Assembly: GCF_004354365.1 (NCBI RefSeq) | Contig: NZ_SJCY01000010.1 | Location: 62,001 to 126,000 of the forward strand | DNA length: 64,000 nucleotides | Reading direction: 5' to 3' | Origin: Pedobacter changchengzhani | GTDB taxonomy: Bacteria; Bacteroidota; Bacteroidia; Sphingobacteriales; Sphingobacteriaceae | Shown here: in pieces, positions 1 through 12,116 of the stretch | How positions within the stretch are numbered: position 1 is the stretch's first letter | Layout: each line of letters begins with the position of its first letter | Notes under the pieces: generated by a model | The model's input: the letters and a program-made list of their open reading frames with translations, nothing else | Database searches by the model: none | What the model was told of the DNA's origin: nothing | Translations under genes and position numbers: made by a program

Positions 1-1
1 T

Positions 2-85
2 ACAAAAGACAGATGGTTTGATCGTTGTATCAACTGGATGCAGGCAAATGGTTGGATTGCCGCAACAAGTTCAACAACAAATTAA
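2..85 (+). CDS. C-terminal fragment of an upstream gene (cut by the window edge)
   Basis: The frame starting at base 2 stays open for 27 codons and ends in TAA, two bases before the next gene's ATG. It is rich in Trp, Asn and aromatic residues (DRWFDRCINWMQANGWI is visible), as in the C-termini of many secreted glycoside hydrolases, but too short to assign. The tight spacing suggests one transcript with the GH43-like gene. Coding status is inferred from the residue composition and the spacing. Confidence 0.5.
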   Translation, partial: TKDRWFDRCINWMQANGWIAATSSTTN

Positions 86-87
86 AA

Positions 88-1149
88 ATGAGGAACTACC
101 TAACTCTTTTTTGTTTGTTGCTACTTCTATTTGGTGTACATGATGCCGTAAATGCTCAAAATGAAAAGGAAACTAAAAGCCAAGTTGCAAAAGCGCCACT
201 GTTTCGAGATCCTATTTATGATGGCGCTGCGGATCCAATGGTCATTTACAATTATAAAGATAAATGTTGGTCGATGTTCTATACAAATAGGAGGGCTAAC
301 GTAAAAACTCAAGGCACAAATTGGGTATATGGTACTGATATTGGCGTAGCGACAAGCATAGATCATGGCAAAACTTGGGTGTATAAAGGGGCATTAAATT
401 TAGCGTTTGAGCAAGGCCACAATACTTTTTGGGCCCCTCATGTGGTTTACGATAAAGGAATTTACCACATGTTCGTTACTTATATCCCTGGTATCAGCGA
501 TAATTGGTCTGGAATTGGGAAAATAGCACACTATACAAGTAAAGATTTATGGGGTTGGAAGTTTAAACAACTCATTCCTTTGTCTGAAGATGCTTTGCTT
601 GATCCTACGGTTTACAAAAAGCCAGATGGATCTTGGGGTTTATGGTATAAAAACTCGAAACTTGGTTATACAGTAGAGGCGGTAAGTAAAGATTTAAAAA
701 ATTGGAAAAATATTGCTGGTACAACTGTAAACGACGTGCAGCACGAAGCACCGTTTGTTTTTAAAGCTAAAGATTTCTATTGGCTCCTGACCGATCAGTG
801 GGATGGTTTGGGCGTTTATAGGTCTAAAGATTCAGATCATTGGGAAAAACAAGGTGTCATTTTAGGAAAAAAGGGAATTAGAAAAGATGATAACGTTAGG
901 GCAAGTCATCCCGGTGTAGTGGTTGCGGGCGATAAGATTTATGTGTTTTATTTTACCCATCCGGGATGGGAAAAGGAAGGTGGCTGGGCAAACGAAAAAG
1001 ATAAGTTGGATGAAGACGGGATTCTTCCTTACCATTACAGGCGTTCTTCTATACAAGTAGCAGAAATAAAAATAGAAAACGGCATATTAACTTGCGATCG
1101 AGATGCACCTTTTAATTTTTATTTGCCTGATTTGAATATTGATAATTAG
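88..1149 (+). CDS. Secreted glycoside hydrolase, GH43-like five-bladed propeller
   Basis: Predicted periplasmic or secreted glycosidase acting on plant or microbial oligosaccharides; the substrate cannot be told from sequence. The ATG at 88 was chosen because it begins a clean signal peptide (MRNYLTLF, Leu-rich core, then NAQ); the longer frame from 25 overlaps the preceding gene's end. The three acidic positions expected of a GH43 propeller are visible: Asp49 in AADPM, Asp172 in LLDPT and Glu220 in HEAPF, with repeated W-x-x-G and SKD-x-x-W blade motifs between them. The length (353 aa) suits a single-domain member. It lies directly upstream of a sugar-type symporter and a beta-galactosidase, consistent with an oligosaccharide-utilisation cluster. 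A GH32 or GH117 propeller is an alternative. Confidence 0.72.
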   Translation: MRNYLTLFCLLLLLFGVHDAVNAQNEKETKSQVAKAPLFRDPIYDGAADPMVIYNYKDKCWSMFYTNRRANVKTQGTNWVYGTDIGVATSIDHGKTWVYKGALNLAFEQGHNTFWAPHVVYDKGIYHMFVTYIPGISDNWSGIGKIAHYTSKDLWGWKFKQLIPLSEDALLDPTVYKKPDGSWGLWYKNSKLGYTVEAVSKDLKNWKNIAGTTVNDVQHEAPFVFKAKDFYWLLTDQWDGLGVYRSKDSDHWEKQGVILGKKGIRKDDNVRASHPGVVVAGDKIYVFYFTHPGWEKEGGWANEKDKLDEDGILPYHYRRSSIQVAEIKIENGILTCDRDAPFNFYLPDLNIDN

Positions 1150-1321
1150 TACATTTTTGAAACTTGAAAATCAATTTGTAGGAATAAATTCAGCCTCATT
1201 TTCGATGGAAGTGTTTACGCTTTCATCAATAATAAATTGTATTGGACGTTGCAGAAGTAGTGAAGCCTGAAATAAAATAAGTTTAATAAAATGCATCAGA
1301 TTATATAAAACACACCTATTA

Positions 1322-2809
1322 ATGAATATTTCTACAACAGATCTTATCGTTTTTTTAGTTTATATGTTCGGAACCCTAATTTTTGGGTGCTCATTTTATT
1401 TTAGAAATAAATCTTCAAACACATTCACTTCTGGCGACGGAAATATGCCGGCTTGGGTAGTGGGAATGTCGATATTTGCTACATTTGTAAGTAGTATCAG
1501 TTTCTTAGCATTACCCGGTAGCGCCTATGCCAAAAACTGGAATGGTTTCGTTTTCAGCTTATCCATCCCGATTGCTGCATATTTGGCCGTTAAATTTTTC
1601 GTCCCATTATATCGTGAGGTAAATAGCCCATCGGCTTATACTTTTTTAGAAAAACGCTTCGGGCCATGGGCGAGAATTTACGCATCACTTTGTTATATGT
1701 TAACGCAGGTTGCGAGAATGGGTTCCATTATGTTTCTGTTAGCACTCCCAATAAATGCGCTTTTTGGTTGGAATATTTACCTCATCATCATTGTTACTGG
1801 TGCATGTGTATTGCTATATTCTATGTTGGGTGGCATTACTGCCGTAATATGGACGGATGCGATACAAGGAATTGTTTTAATTGCAGGCGCATTAATTTGT
1901 GCAATTATATTGCTTTACTCCATGCCCGAAGGACCAATGCAAACCTACCAAATTGCTAAACAGTATGATAAATTAAGTTTGGGAGGATTTAATCTCGATT
2001 TTTCTAAATCAACTTTCTGGGTAATTTTAATTTATGGTTTGTTTATTAATGTTCAAAATTTTGGAATAGATCAAAGCTATGTACAACGATACATGACGAC
2101 TGGATCGCTTAAAAAAGCAAAGTTTTCTACTTGGTTTGGTAGCTTACTTTACATCCCAGTTTCTATGCTATTCTTTATTATTGGCACGGCATTATTTGCA
2201 TATTACCACGTTTATCCAGATTTACTACCAGCAACTTTAAAAGCCAGTGGAATGGGAGATCGGGTTTTTCCTTATTTTATCGCCCATGGATTGCCAAAAG
2301 GCGTTACAGGCTTATTAATCGCTGCAATTTTTGCTGCAGGTATGAGTTCTATTTCTACAAGTTTAAACAGTTCTGCAACGGTTATTTTAACAGATTACTA
2401 CGAACGCTACTTTCAAAAAAACGCAAGCAATAAAAAGTCGATGCGGGTACTTTACTTATCTACATTTACAATGGGCATATTGGGCGTGTTAGCCGCACTA
2501 GCCATGACGCAGGTAAAAAATGCGCTCGATGCTTGGTGGGGTTTGTCTTCTGTTTTTAGCGGAGGCATGTTAGGCCTTTTCCTTTTAGGCTACTTCTCTA
2601 AAAAGGTAAAAAATGTAGATGCTGCAATAGGCGTTTCGCTAGGCTGCTTGGCTATTTGTTGGGTAAGTCTTTCTCCAGTTTATTTTACAAACGGAATTTG
2701 GATCTCTTTTAAAAGCACTTTAAATACCAATTTGGCCATTGTAATTGGTACAATAATTATTTTCCTAACGGGATTTTTAAGTTATAGCATCTTCAATAGG
2801 CAGAAGTAA
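1322..2809 (+). CDS. Sodium/solute symporter (SSS family)
   Basis: Inner-membrane sodium-coupled symporter of the SSS family, 495 aa, with about 13 hydrophobic segments along its whole length. The N-terminal family signature is visible (SGDGNMPAWVVGMSIFATF, then SFLALPGSAYA), as is the conserved LLIAAIFAAGMSSISTSLNS stretch near residues 325-345 that lines the sodium site. It sits between a GH43-like glycosidase and a GH2 beta-galactosidase, so uptake of a sugar or uronate released by these enzymes is the likely role. This is inferred from context, because SSS members carry many substrates. The 170 bases upstream show no clear gene, hairpin or promoter. Confidence 0.88.
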   Translation: MNISTTDLIVFLVYMFGTLIFGCSFYFRNKSSNTFTSGDGNMPAWVVGMSIFATFVSSISFLALPGSAYAKNWNGFVFSLSIPIAAYLAVKFFVPLYREVNSPSAYTFLEKRFGPWARIYASLCYMLTQVARMGSIMFLLALPINALFGWNIYLIIIVTGACVLLYSMLGGITAVIWTDAIQGIVLIAGALICAIILLYSMPEGPMQTYQIAKQYDKLSLGGFNLDFSKSTFWVILIYGLFINVQNFGIDQSYVQRYMTTGSLKKAKFSTWFGSLLYIPVSMLFFIIGTALFAYYHVYPDLLPATLKASGMGDRVFPYFIAHGLPKGVTGLLIAAIFAAGMSSISTSLNSSATVILTDYYERYFQKNASNKKSMRVLYLSTFTMGILGVLAALAMTQVKNALDAWWGLSSVFSGGMLGLFLLGYFSKKVKNVDAAIGVSLGCLAICWVSLSPVYFTNGIWISFKSTLNTNLAIVIGTIIIFLTGFLSYSIFNRQK

Positions 2810-2818
2810 TAATATTGA

Positions 2819-6007
<3,189 letters not shown>

Positions 6008-6028
6008 AAATCAGTTGTTAAATATGGA

Positions 6029-6056
6029 AAGGAGCTCGAAAGGGCTCCTTTTTTTT
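6029..6056 (+). terminator. Rho-independent terminator after the beta-galactosidase
   Basis: A perfect 7-bp stem (AAGGAGC / GCTCCTT) with a short loop is followed by a run of eight T. It ends the carbohydrate operon and separates it from the restriction locus. From here to 6320 I see no other gene or recognisable regulatory element. Confidence 0.85.
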
Positions 6057-6320
6057 GGGAATTAGAAAGGTATGTACAAAGGAGGCGACGAAATTCTCCA
6101 ACGAGATCACATTAAAAATCAAAATTCAATTCAAATATTCCATCTAAACCAATCTAAATTATGTAGTATAAAAATGAATTTAATTTTAGCTAAATGCCAG
6201 ATTTAAAAGTTTAACAATACATATTTGATTTTTTTTGCCCACTTTTATTAATCATACAAAATAAAGGATTTATGATATTTGGAAACTAAATATTACTTTA
6301 GCGAATACCACTCGCACTCA

Positions 6321-9101
6321 ATGAACCAAAACCCAGAACAAATAGCTCGTGATCATATCGACGGTCAGTTAATCGACTGTGGTTGGGTTATTCAATCCAA
6401 AAAAAACATAAACTTATCAGCTAGCTTAGGTGTAGCAGTGAGGGAATATTTAACTGATGTTGGCCCTGCAGATTATGTGCTTTTTGTAGATAAAAAACCT
6501 GTAGGTTTAATTGAAGCGAAAAAAGAGGAAGAAGGTTACCAGCTTATAAAAGTTGAAGAACAATCTACCGACTATGCCAACGCCAAACTTAAATATATAG
6601 ACAGCGAGCCTTTACGCTTCGTTTACGAAAGTACGGGAACACTCACAAGGTTTACAGATTATCAAGATCCAAAACCACGCTCGAGAGAAGTATTTAGCTT
6701 CCACAGGCCAGAAACTTTTCAAGAACTCCTAAAAGCAGATGGATCATTAAGAGCTCGGTTACAGGATATTCCGGCATTGCCAGAAGCTGGCTTGCGTGAG
6801 TGCCAAGTTTTAGCCATCAATAATTTAGAAAAATCTTTTAAAGATGCCCGACCGAAAGCTTTAATTCAAATGGCAACGGGTGCTGGTAAAACGTTTACAG
6901 CCATCACTTTTATTTACCGTTTGCTTAAATATGCCAAAGCAAAGCGAGTGCTATTTTTAGTAGATACAAAAAACTTAGGTGAACAGGCAGAGCAGGAGTT
7001 TATGGCTTATCTGCCGAACGACGATAACCGTAAGTTTACCGAACTCTACAGCGCCACCCGTTTAAAAAGTAGTTTCATTCCCACGGATAATCAAGTTTAT
7101 ATCAGTACTATCCAAAGAATGTATGCCATTTTAAAAGGTACAGAATTAGATGACAGTGCAGAGGAAGAAAACCCCAACGAAAGTGTATTTAAAACAAAAG
7201 AACCGCTTCCGGTAGTTTATAATGAGAAAGTACCGTTAGATTTTTTCGATTTCATTGTAATTGATGAATGCCACCGCAGTATTTACAATCTGTGGAAACA
7301 GGTATTGGATTATTTTGATGCTTTCCAAATTGGCTTAACCGCCACGCCTGATAACCGTACTTTTGGTTATTTCAATCAGAACTTAGTTTCTGATTATGGC
7401 TACGAGAAAGCCGTTATAGATGGTGTGCTAGTGCCTTACAATGTTTTCGGTATAGAAACTAAAATAACCAAAGACGGTGCTAAAATAGGCTTGGGCGAAA
7501 AGGTAGATAAACGTGAACGCTTAACCCGTAAAAAGTTTTGGGAAAGTGTAGATGAAGATATCGAATATGCTGGCAAGCAACTAGATAAAGACATTGTAAA
7601 CCCAAGTCAAATCCGCACTATTGTTAAAGCCATTAAAGAAAATCTACCGCAGATGTTTCCAGATCGGTTTGATAAAGACGGAGCTTTTGAAGTGCCCAAA
7701 ACTTTGATCTTTGCCAAAACAGATTCCCACGCCGAAGACATCATTAATATTGTAAGAGAAGAATTTAACGAAGAAAACAAATTCTGTAAAAAGATTACCT
7801 ATAAAAGTGTAGAAGACCCTAAAACGGTATTAAGCCAATTTCGTAACGATTATTACCCACGCATTGCCGTAACCGTAGATATGATTGCTACAGGTACGGA
7901 TATTCGCCCTTTAGAGGTGCTGGTATTTATGCGTGACGTAAAGAGTAAAAGTTACTACGAGCAAATGAAAGGACGTGGTACACGTACTTGCTCGCTAGAG
8001 CAATTAAAATTAACAGGCACACCAACGGCAAAAATTACTAAAGATCATTTTGTAATTATTGATGCCATTGGTGTAGAAAGCTCGCAGAAGACTGATAGCC
8101 GCCAATTGGAGAAAGCGCCCGGTATTTCTTTAAAAGATTTACTGCAAATGGTTTCCGTGGGTAACACGCAAGAAGAAGTGCTATCTACTTTGGCCAACCG
8201 CCTAATTAGGATGGATCGGCAGATCAACGAGAAAGAGAAAATTGCTTTCGCCGAACATGCAAATGGCTTTACCATTAATCACGTAGTAAAACAATTGCTA
8301 AATGCCCACGATCCTGATACGCATTTGGAAATCATCCACCAAGTAAACGAACAAATGAAAGGGCAAGCGCCATTGGCGATAGAGAAAGAAATCATCAAGC
8401 AAACAGAAAGGTTAATTGCCGATGCTGTAAATGTATTTCACAACCCCGAATTAAGAAGCTATATTATGGACGTGCGTAAAAAGTACGATCAAATTATTGA
8501 TGGCATCAACATCGATGAAATTGTGAATATTGGTTGGGTTAAAGACCAAACTGAAAATGCTCAAAATGTAATCAATAGCTTTAGCGAGTGGATTGCAAAC
8601 CATAAAGATGAAATTACTGCTTTACAATTATTTTACGGGCAAAGCTACCAACGCAGAGAGCTGACTTATAAAATGATTAAAAACCTGTACGAAAAACTAA
8701 AAACCGATGCGCCAACATTAGCACCGCTTTCCGTTTGGAAAAGTTACGAACAGTTAGAAAAAGTAAATGGCTCGCCAAAAAACGAATTGGTGGCTTTGGT
8801 CTCTTTAATTAGGCGGGTAATTGGTTTAGATGAAAACCTGACCGCTTATGATAAAACCGTGGATGCTCATTTTAAAGATTGGGTGTTTAAACAACAAGCC
8901 GGAACTTTAAAGTTTAGCGAAGAACAAATGCAATGGTTGCGGATGATTAAAGATTATGTAGCCAGCTCTTTCCATGTAGATAAAGAAGATTTTGAACTTG
9001 ACCCTTTTAACAAAAACGGTGGTTTGGGCAAAATGTGGCAGTTGTTTGGCGACAGAACGGAAAGAATTATTGAAGAATTAAATGAAGTATTAGCGGCTTA
9101 G
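6321..9101 (+). CDS. hsdR: Type I restriction enzyme, R subunit (HsdR)
   Basis: Motor and nuclease subunit of a type I restriction-modification complex; cuts DNA after ATP-driven translocation. Visible parts: an N-terminal PD-(D/E)xK-type nuclease region (ADYVLFVDKKPVGLIEAKK), Walker A QMATGAGKT with Lys190, the DEAD-like box VIDECHRS near residue 315, GLTATP, and the C-terminal helicase motif EQMKGRGTR. A long helical C-terminal region follows, as in EcoEI-type HsdR. The ATG at 6321 was preferred to an in-frame TTG at 6279, because HsdR proteins normally begin close to the first helix seen after it. hsdS and hsdM lie downstream, separated by toxin-antitoxin genes. The length (926 aa) is normal and no frame damage is seen. 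Confidence 0.95.
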   Translation: MNQNPEQIARDHIDGQLIDCGWVIQSKKNINLSASLGVAVREYLTDVGPADYVLFVDKKPVGLIEAKKEEEGYQLIKVEEQSTDYANAKLKYIDSEPLRFVYESTGTLTRFTDYQDPKPRSREVFSFHRPETFQELLKADGSLRARLQDIPALPEAGLRECQVLAINNLEKSFKDARPKALIQMATGAGKTFTAITFIYRLLKYAKAKRVLFLVDTKNLGEQAEQEFMAYLPNDDNRKFTELYSATRLKSSFIPTDNQVYISTIQRMYAILKGTELDDSAEEENPNESVFKTKEPLPVVYNEKVPLDFFDFIVIDECHRSIYNLWKQVLDYFDAFQIGLTATPDNRTFGYFNQNLVSDYGYEKAVIDGVLVPYNVFGIETKITKDGAKIGLGEKVDKRERLTRKKFWESVDEDIEYAGKQLDKDIVNPSQIRTIVKAIKENLPQMFPDRFDKDGAFEVPKTLIFAKTDSHAEDIINIVREEFNEENKFCKKITYKSVEDPKTVLSQFRNDYYPRIAVTVDMIATGTDIRPLEVLVFMRDVKSKSYYEQMKGRGTRTCSLEQLKLTGTPTAKITKDHFVIIDAIGVESSQKTDSRQLEKAPGISLKDLLQMVSVGNTQEEVLSTLANRLIRMDRQINEKEKIAFAEHANGFTINHVVKQLLNAHDPDTHLEIIHQVNEQMKGQAPLAIEKEIIKQTERLIADAVNVFHNPELRSYIMDVRKKYDQIIDGINIDEIVNIGWVKDQTENAQNVINSFSEWIANHKDEITALQLFYGQSYQRRELTYKMIKNLYEKLKTDAPTLAPLSVWKSYEQLEKVNGSPKNELVALVSLIRRVIGLDENLTAYDKTVDAHFKDWVFKQQAGTLKFSEEQMQWLRMIKDYVASSFHVDKEDFELDPFNKNGGLGKMWQLFGDRTERIIEELNEVLAA

Positions 9102-9136
9102 TATTTGTAGTATAATTTGTTAATTTTGTATTAAAC

Positions 9137-9814
9137 TTGAAAACCTTCGAAAATAAACTAAAACTCGGAAATGGTATTTATACCGTTAAAGAAATTTCTC
9201 AAATCCTAAGAGTACCTTATCACAAAATTAATTTGTGGATTACAAAGTATTGGGATGGAGAATTGGGAAAAGCTTATGAGCAAAATTATTCGTGGAAAGT
9301 AGCTGATACAAAAGCAGTCGGCTTTCATACACTAGTAGAATTTTATGTAATGATGCAGTTTGCAGAAGCTGGTGTCAAAATTAGAGAAGTTTTAAATGCG
9401 CATAAAGAACTCGCAAGTATCAATAAAAGTAATTTCCCTTTTGCAACCAAGGCGATTTTAGAGAATATTAAAACAGACGGTAAGAAAATCTTTTTAAGTG
9501 CCAATGGCGATACAATTACATTGGATGGTACAAAGCAATTAAATCTTGATTTTATCAACCTGTTTTTTAGGAAATTAGATTTTGATGAAGAAAAAGTTGC
9601 TTCTAGATTTTGGCCTTTGGGTAAAGAAAAAGAAATCGTATGCGACCCGCATCATAAATTTGGACAAGCTGTTATTGGCGGTACAAATATACAAGCCGAA
9701 GCAATTTACATGATGTATTTAGCTAAAGAGCCAATTGATTTTATTGCTGAATTGTATGAGCTTAGCAAATCTGAAGTGCAACACGCTATAGAGTTTTATA
9801 AAACGGCAGCCTAA
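9137..9814 (+). CDS. VapB45-like antitoxin (HTH plus DUF433)
   Basis: A 225-aa protein with an N-terminal MerR/HTH-like segment (YTVKEISQILRVPYHKINLWITKYW, about residues 15-40) and a C-terminal DUF433 segment (HHKFGQAVIGGTNIQAEAIYMMYLA, then helices). This combination is known from VapB45-type antitoxins that pair with PIN-like VapC45 toxins. The next gene is such a PIN-like protein and starts one base after this stop. Translation appears to begin at a TTG, since no ATG occurs before residue ~85. A TAnnTTTG box lies just upstream (about 9122-9129), so the pair may have its own promoter inside the hsd locus. The function is inferred from domain and partner. Confidence 0.75.
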   Translation: MKTFENKLKLGNGIYTVKEISQILRVPYHKINLWITKYWDGELGKAYEQNYSWKVADTKAVGFHTLVEFYVMMQFAEAGVKIREVLNAHKELASINKSNFPFATKAILENIKTDGKKIFLSANGDTITLDGTKQLNLDFINLFFRKLDFDEEKVASRFWPLGKEKEIVCDPHHKFGQAVIGGTNIQAEAIYMMYLAKEPIDFIAELYELSKSEVQHAIEFYKTAA

Positions 9815-9815
9815 A

Positions 9816-10241
9816 ATGAGGCACTATAAAATTTTTATAGACGAAAACTTACCTAAGCAATTAGCCATTGGTCTTAACGAATTGCAAAACCCTCAAAATA
9901 AAAAAGATGGATTTACGGTAGAAGTGCTTTCCATTGCCGATGAATTTGGTAGAGGTACACAAGACGAGGATTGGATTCCAAAAGTAGGCGCTATCAATGG
10001 TGTCGTAATTACCCAAGATTTTAGAATACAAAGTCAAAAGCATCAAAGGGAGTTGTACCAAAAACATGGCGTTGGCATACTTTTTTTTAATCCACCATCT
10101 AAAAGTGGTTTTGCATACTGGGAAATGGTTAAATTATTAGTAAACCGTTGGGAAGAAATAAAACAAATCGTTAAAAAGAACAATACGCCTTTCGCATTTC
10201 GATCTTCTGCTAAAAAGAGTTTTGAACTTATGGAATATTAA
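9816..10241 (+). CDS. VapC45-like PIN-domain toxin (DUF5615/Mut7-C-like)
   Basis: Putative RNase toxin of 141 aa. It shows the short PIN-like pattern of the DUF5615/VapC45 group: an N-terminal acidic site in KIFIDENLPKQLA, the DEDW segment near residue 47, and VVITQDFRI near residue 65. These acidic residues would coordinate the metal of a PIN nuclease. The gene follows its presumed antitoxin by one base, antitoxin first, as is usual. It sits between hsdR and hsdS, so it may stabilise the restriction locus or act when the locus is disturbed; that role is inference. It is more weakly conserved than a classical VapC, so the target RNA cannot be guessed. Confidence 0.72.
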   Translation: MRHYKIFIDENLPKQLAIGLNELQNPQNKKDGFTVEVLSIADEFGRGTQDEDWIPKVGAINGVVITQDFRIQSQKHQRELYQKHGVGILFFNPPSKSGFAYWEMVKLLVNRWEEIKQIVKKNNTPFAFRSSAKKSFELMEY

Positions 10242-10247
10242 CAAGTC

Positions 10248-10335
10248 TTATTTGACTGAAAAACAATTGTTTAAATAATTACAGCGTAACTATGTGATTG
10301 TCAATAACTTTTTATTTGATGGTTATTTGACTGAA
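10248..10335. repeat. Pair of 13-bp direct repeats upstream of hsdS
   Basis: The word TTATTTGACTGAA occurs at 10248-10260 and again at 10323-10335, 75 bases apart, in the gap between the PIN toxin and hsdS. The second copy ends eight bases before the hsdS ATG. It could be a binding-site pair or the scar of a small duplication. No function is established. Confidence 0.7.
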
Positions 10336-10343
10336 CAAAAAAA

Positions 10344-11687
10344 ATGAACAAATTGAAAGAATTGCCAGAAGGGTGGAAGTGGGTCGAACTTCAAGATATT
10401 GCAGAAGTAACTTCAAGTAGGAGAATATTTCAAAGCGATTATGTCCAAGAGGGAATACCTTTTTACAGAACAAAGGAGGTAAAAGAATTAAGTGAGGGCA
10501 AAGAAATAAAAATCGAGCTTTTCATATCTTCGGAAAAATATGCGTTAATTAAAGCAAAAAACCCTGTGCCTAAAATAGGAGATATTTTGCTCTCTGCTGT
10601 AGGTACTATTGGAGTTTCTTACATTATTAAAAACGAAGACACTTTTTATTTCAAAGACGGGAATCTGATTTGGGTAAGAAATCTAAAAAATGTGATTTCA
10701 AAATATTTAGATTATAACTTTGCTCACTTTATTAAATTCCAACAATCAATTCTTACTTCTGGTTCAGCCTACAATGCGCTGACTATAATAAAGCTCAAAA
10801 AGTACTTAATCCCTCTACCTCCACTTACCACCCAACAATCCATCGTTTCCAAAATAGAAGAATTATTTTCTGAGTTGGATAAAAGCGTAGAAAATTTAAA
10901 AACAGCCCAACAACAATTGAAAGTTTATCGGCAAGCGGTTTTGAAATGGGCTTTCGAGGGGAAATTAACAAGTGGTCTAAATCAAGATGCTAATGATGTA
11001 GCTGATGAATATGATTTAGCAATGGTGGCAGAGCCTGAAGGGGTTTATCAAACTGCAAATGACAAAGCAAATCAAAATGCCGAACAAGCAGGATTGTTTG
11101 AAGGGTGGAAGTATAAACGATTAGGGGACATGTTTAATTTCGTTGGTGGAGGAACGCCAAGTAAAAGTGAGCCTTCATACTGGAATGGAGATATTAATTG
11201 GGCTTCTGTTAAGGATGTTAAAGGTGATTATTTGATAAAAACGCAAGATTATATAACTGAAATAGGTTTAAAAAATAGTGCTTCCAATCTTGCACAAATT
11301 GGCGATGTTATTTTAATTACAAGAATATCTCCAGGGAAAGCAATTATTTCGAAAATTATCACTTCAATCAATCAAGACCTGAAAATTGCAAAGCCTAGAT
11401 TTGAAACAACATCAAGTTTTGTAAAATACTTTTTCAATGCTCTTGAGAGACAATGTATCAAAGTTGCAAGTGGAACTACCGTATTGGGAATTACCCTTAA
11501 CAATTTAAATGAATTGTTAATTCCTGATTTATCTCTAGGAGAACAAACCCAAATCGTTGAGGAAATAGAAAGACGCCTATCCGTTGCCGATAAAATGGAA
11601 GAAAGCATACAGCAAAGTTTATTACAAGCAGAAAGTTTAAGACAAAGTATATTAAAAAAAGCTTTTGAGGGAGAATTAATTAAATAA
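10344..11687 (+). CDS. hsdS: Type I restriction enzyme, specificity subunit (HsdS)
   Basis: DNA-recognition subunit of the type I system, 447 aa. It has the usual two-part structure: a first target-recognition domain from PEGWKWVELQDIAEV (residues ~1-165), a central conserved helical spacer (LPPLTTQQSIVSKIEELFSELD, ~165-215), a second target-recognition domain starting at FEGWKYKRLGDMF (~250-395), and a second conserved helix (GEQTQIVEEIERRLSVADKMEES). Each recognition domain reads half of a bipartite target. Between the halves (~residues 215-245) is an acidic linker. No second or partial hsdS copy is present in the window, so there is no sign here of shuffling by inversion. Works with hsdM (13334) and hsdR (6321). 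Confidence 0.95.
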   Translation: MNKLKELPEGWKWVELQDIAEVTSSRRIFQSDYVQEGIPFYRTKEVKELSEGKEIKIELFISSEKYALIKAKNPVPKIGDILLSAVGTIGVSYIIKNEDTFYFKDGNLIWVRNLKNVISKYLDYNFAHFIKFQQSILTSGSAYNALTIIKLKKYLIPLPPLTTQQSIVSKIEELFSELDKSVENLKTAQQQLKVYRQAVLKWAFEGKLTSGLNQDANDVADEYDLAMVAEPEGVYQTANDKANQNAEQAGLFEGWKYKRLGDMFNFVGGGTPSKSEPSYWNGDINWASVKDVKGDYLIKTQDYITEIGLKNSASNLAQIGDVILITRISPGKAIISKIITSINQDLKIAKPRFETTSSFVKYFFNALERQCIKVASGTTVLGITLNNLNELLIPDLSLGEQTQIVEEIERRLSVADKMEESIQQSLLQAESLRQSILKKAFEGELIK

Positions 11688-11691
11688 AATA

Positions 11692-11725
11692 ATTCACAAA
11701 TTTGTGAATATAATTGATATATTTG
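11692..11725 (+). promoter_or_regulatory. Palindromic operator and -7 box of the higBA module
   Basis: A perfect 18-bp palindrome, ATTCACAAATTTGTGAAT (11692-11709), is followed by TATATTTG (11718-11725), which fits the Bacteroidota -7 consensus TAnnTTTG. higB starts 16 bases later. The palindrome covers the position expected for the -33 element, so a dimeric repressor bound there, most likely the HigA product, would block the promoter. The sites are visible; the regulator is inferred from the usual autoregulation of higBA modules. Confidence 0.6.
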
Positions 11726-11741
11726 CACCAGTCCAATACTA

Positions 11742-12062
11742 ATGGAGATTACGTTTAAAAATATCTTACTGGCAAATTTATATGAGGGTAAAAAGGTAAA
11801 AGACAAGAAATTTCAATTTCAGCCTCAAATTGTAAAGCAATATATTAAAACGTTAAACATACTTCGCTCTTTAGATAAAATAGAACAAGCCTACCAATAT
11901 AACACCCTACGTTATGAAAAACTATCAGGTAATTTAAAAGGAAAAAGTTCGGTAAGTGTTAACATGCAATACCGTGTCATTTTTCAAGAAATAGCTAGTG
12001 AAACCGAGCCCTTCGAAATCATTTTATTGGATATAGAAGATTTGAGCAATCACTACAGCTAA
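11742..12062 (+). CDS. higB: HigB/RelE-family mRNA interferase toxin
   Basis: A basic protein of 106 aa with the HigB (plasmid maintenance killer) pattern: an N-terminal strand, a helix pair (QPQIVKQYIKTLNILRSL), NTLRYEKLSGNLKGKSSVSVNMQYRVIFQ with basic and aromatic residues for RNA contact, and a closing IILLDIEDLSNHYS. HigB toxins cut mRNA in the ribosomal A site. It precedes a HigA-type antitoxin, the toxin-first order typical of higBA. It lies inside a type I restriction locus, between hsdS and hsdM, and has its own promoter and palindrome. The length is slightly above the family norm. The assignment rests on the C-terminal signature and the partner gene. Confidence 0.85.
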   Translation: MEITFKNILLANLYEGKKVKDKKFQFQPQIVKQYIKTLNILRSLDKIEQAYQYNTLRYEKLSGNLKGKSSVSVNMQYRVIFQEIASETEPFEIILLDIEDLSNHYS

Positions 12063-12116
12063 TTAATTAACCTATTTTAATATAAAGGAGCGCCACCTTT
12101 AAAACGGCTAACCCGT

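Noticed and set aside
6279..6320. TTG start for hsdR, 14 codons upstream
   Set aside because: Possible, but the added residues are unlike HsdR N-termini and an ATG follows at the expected place.
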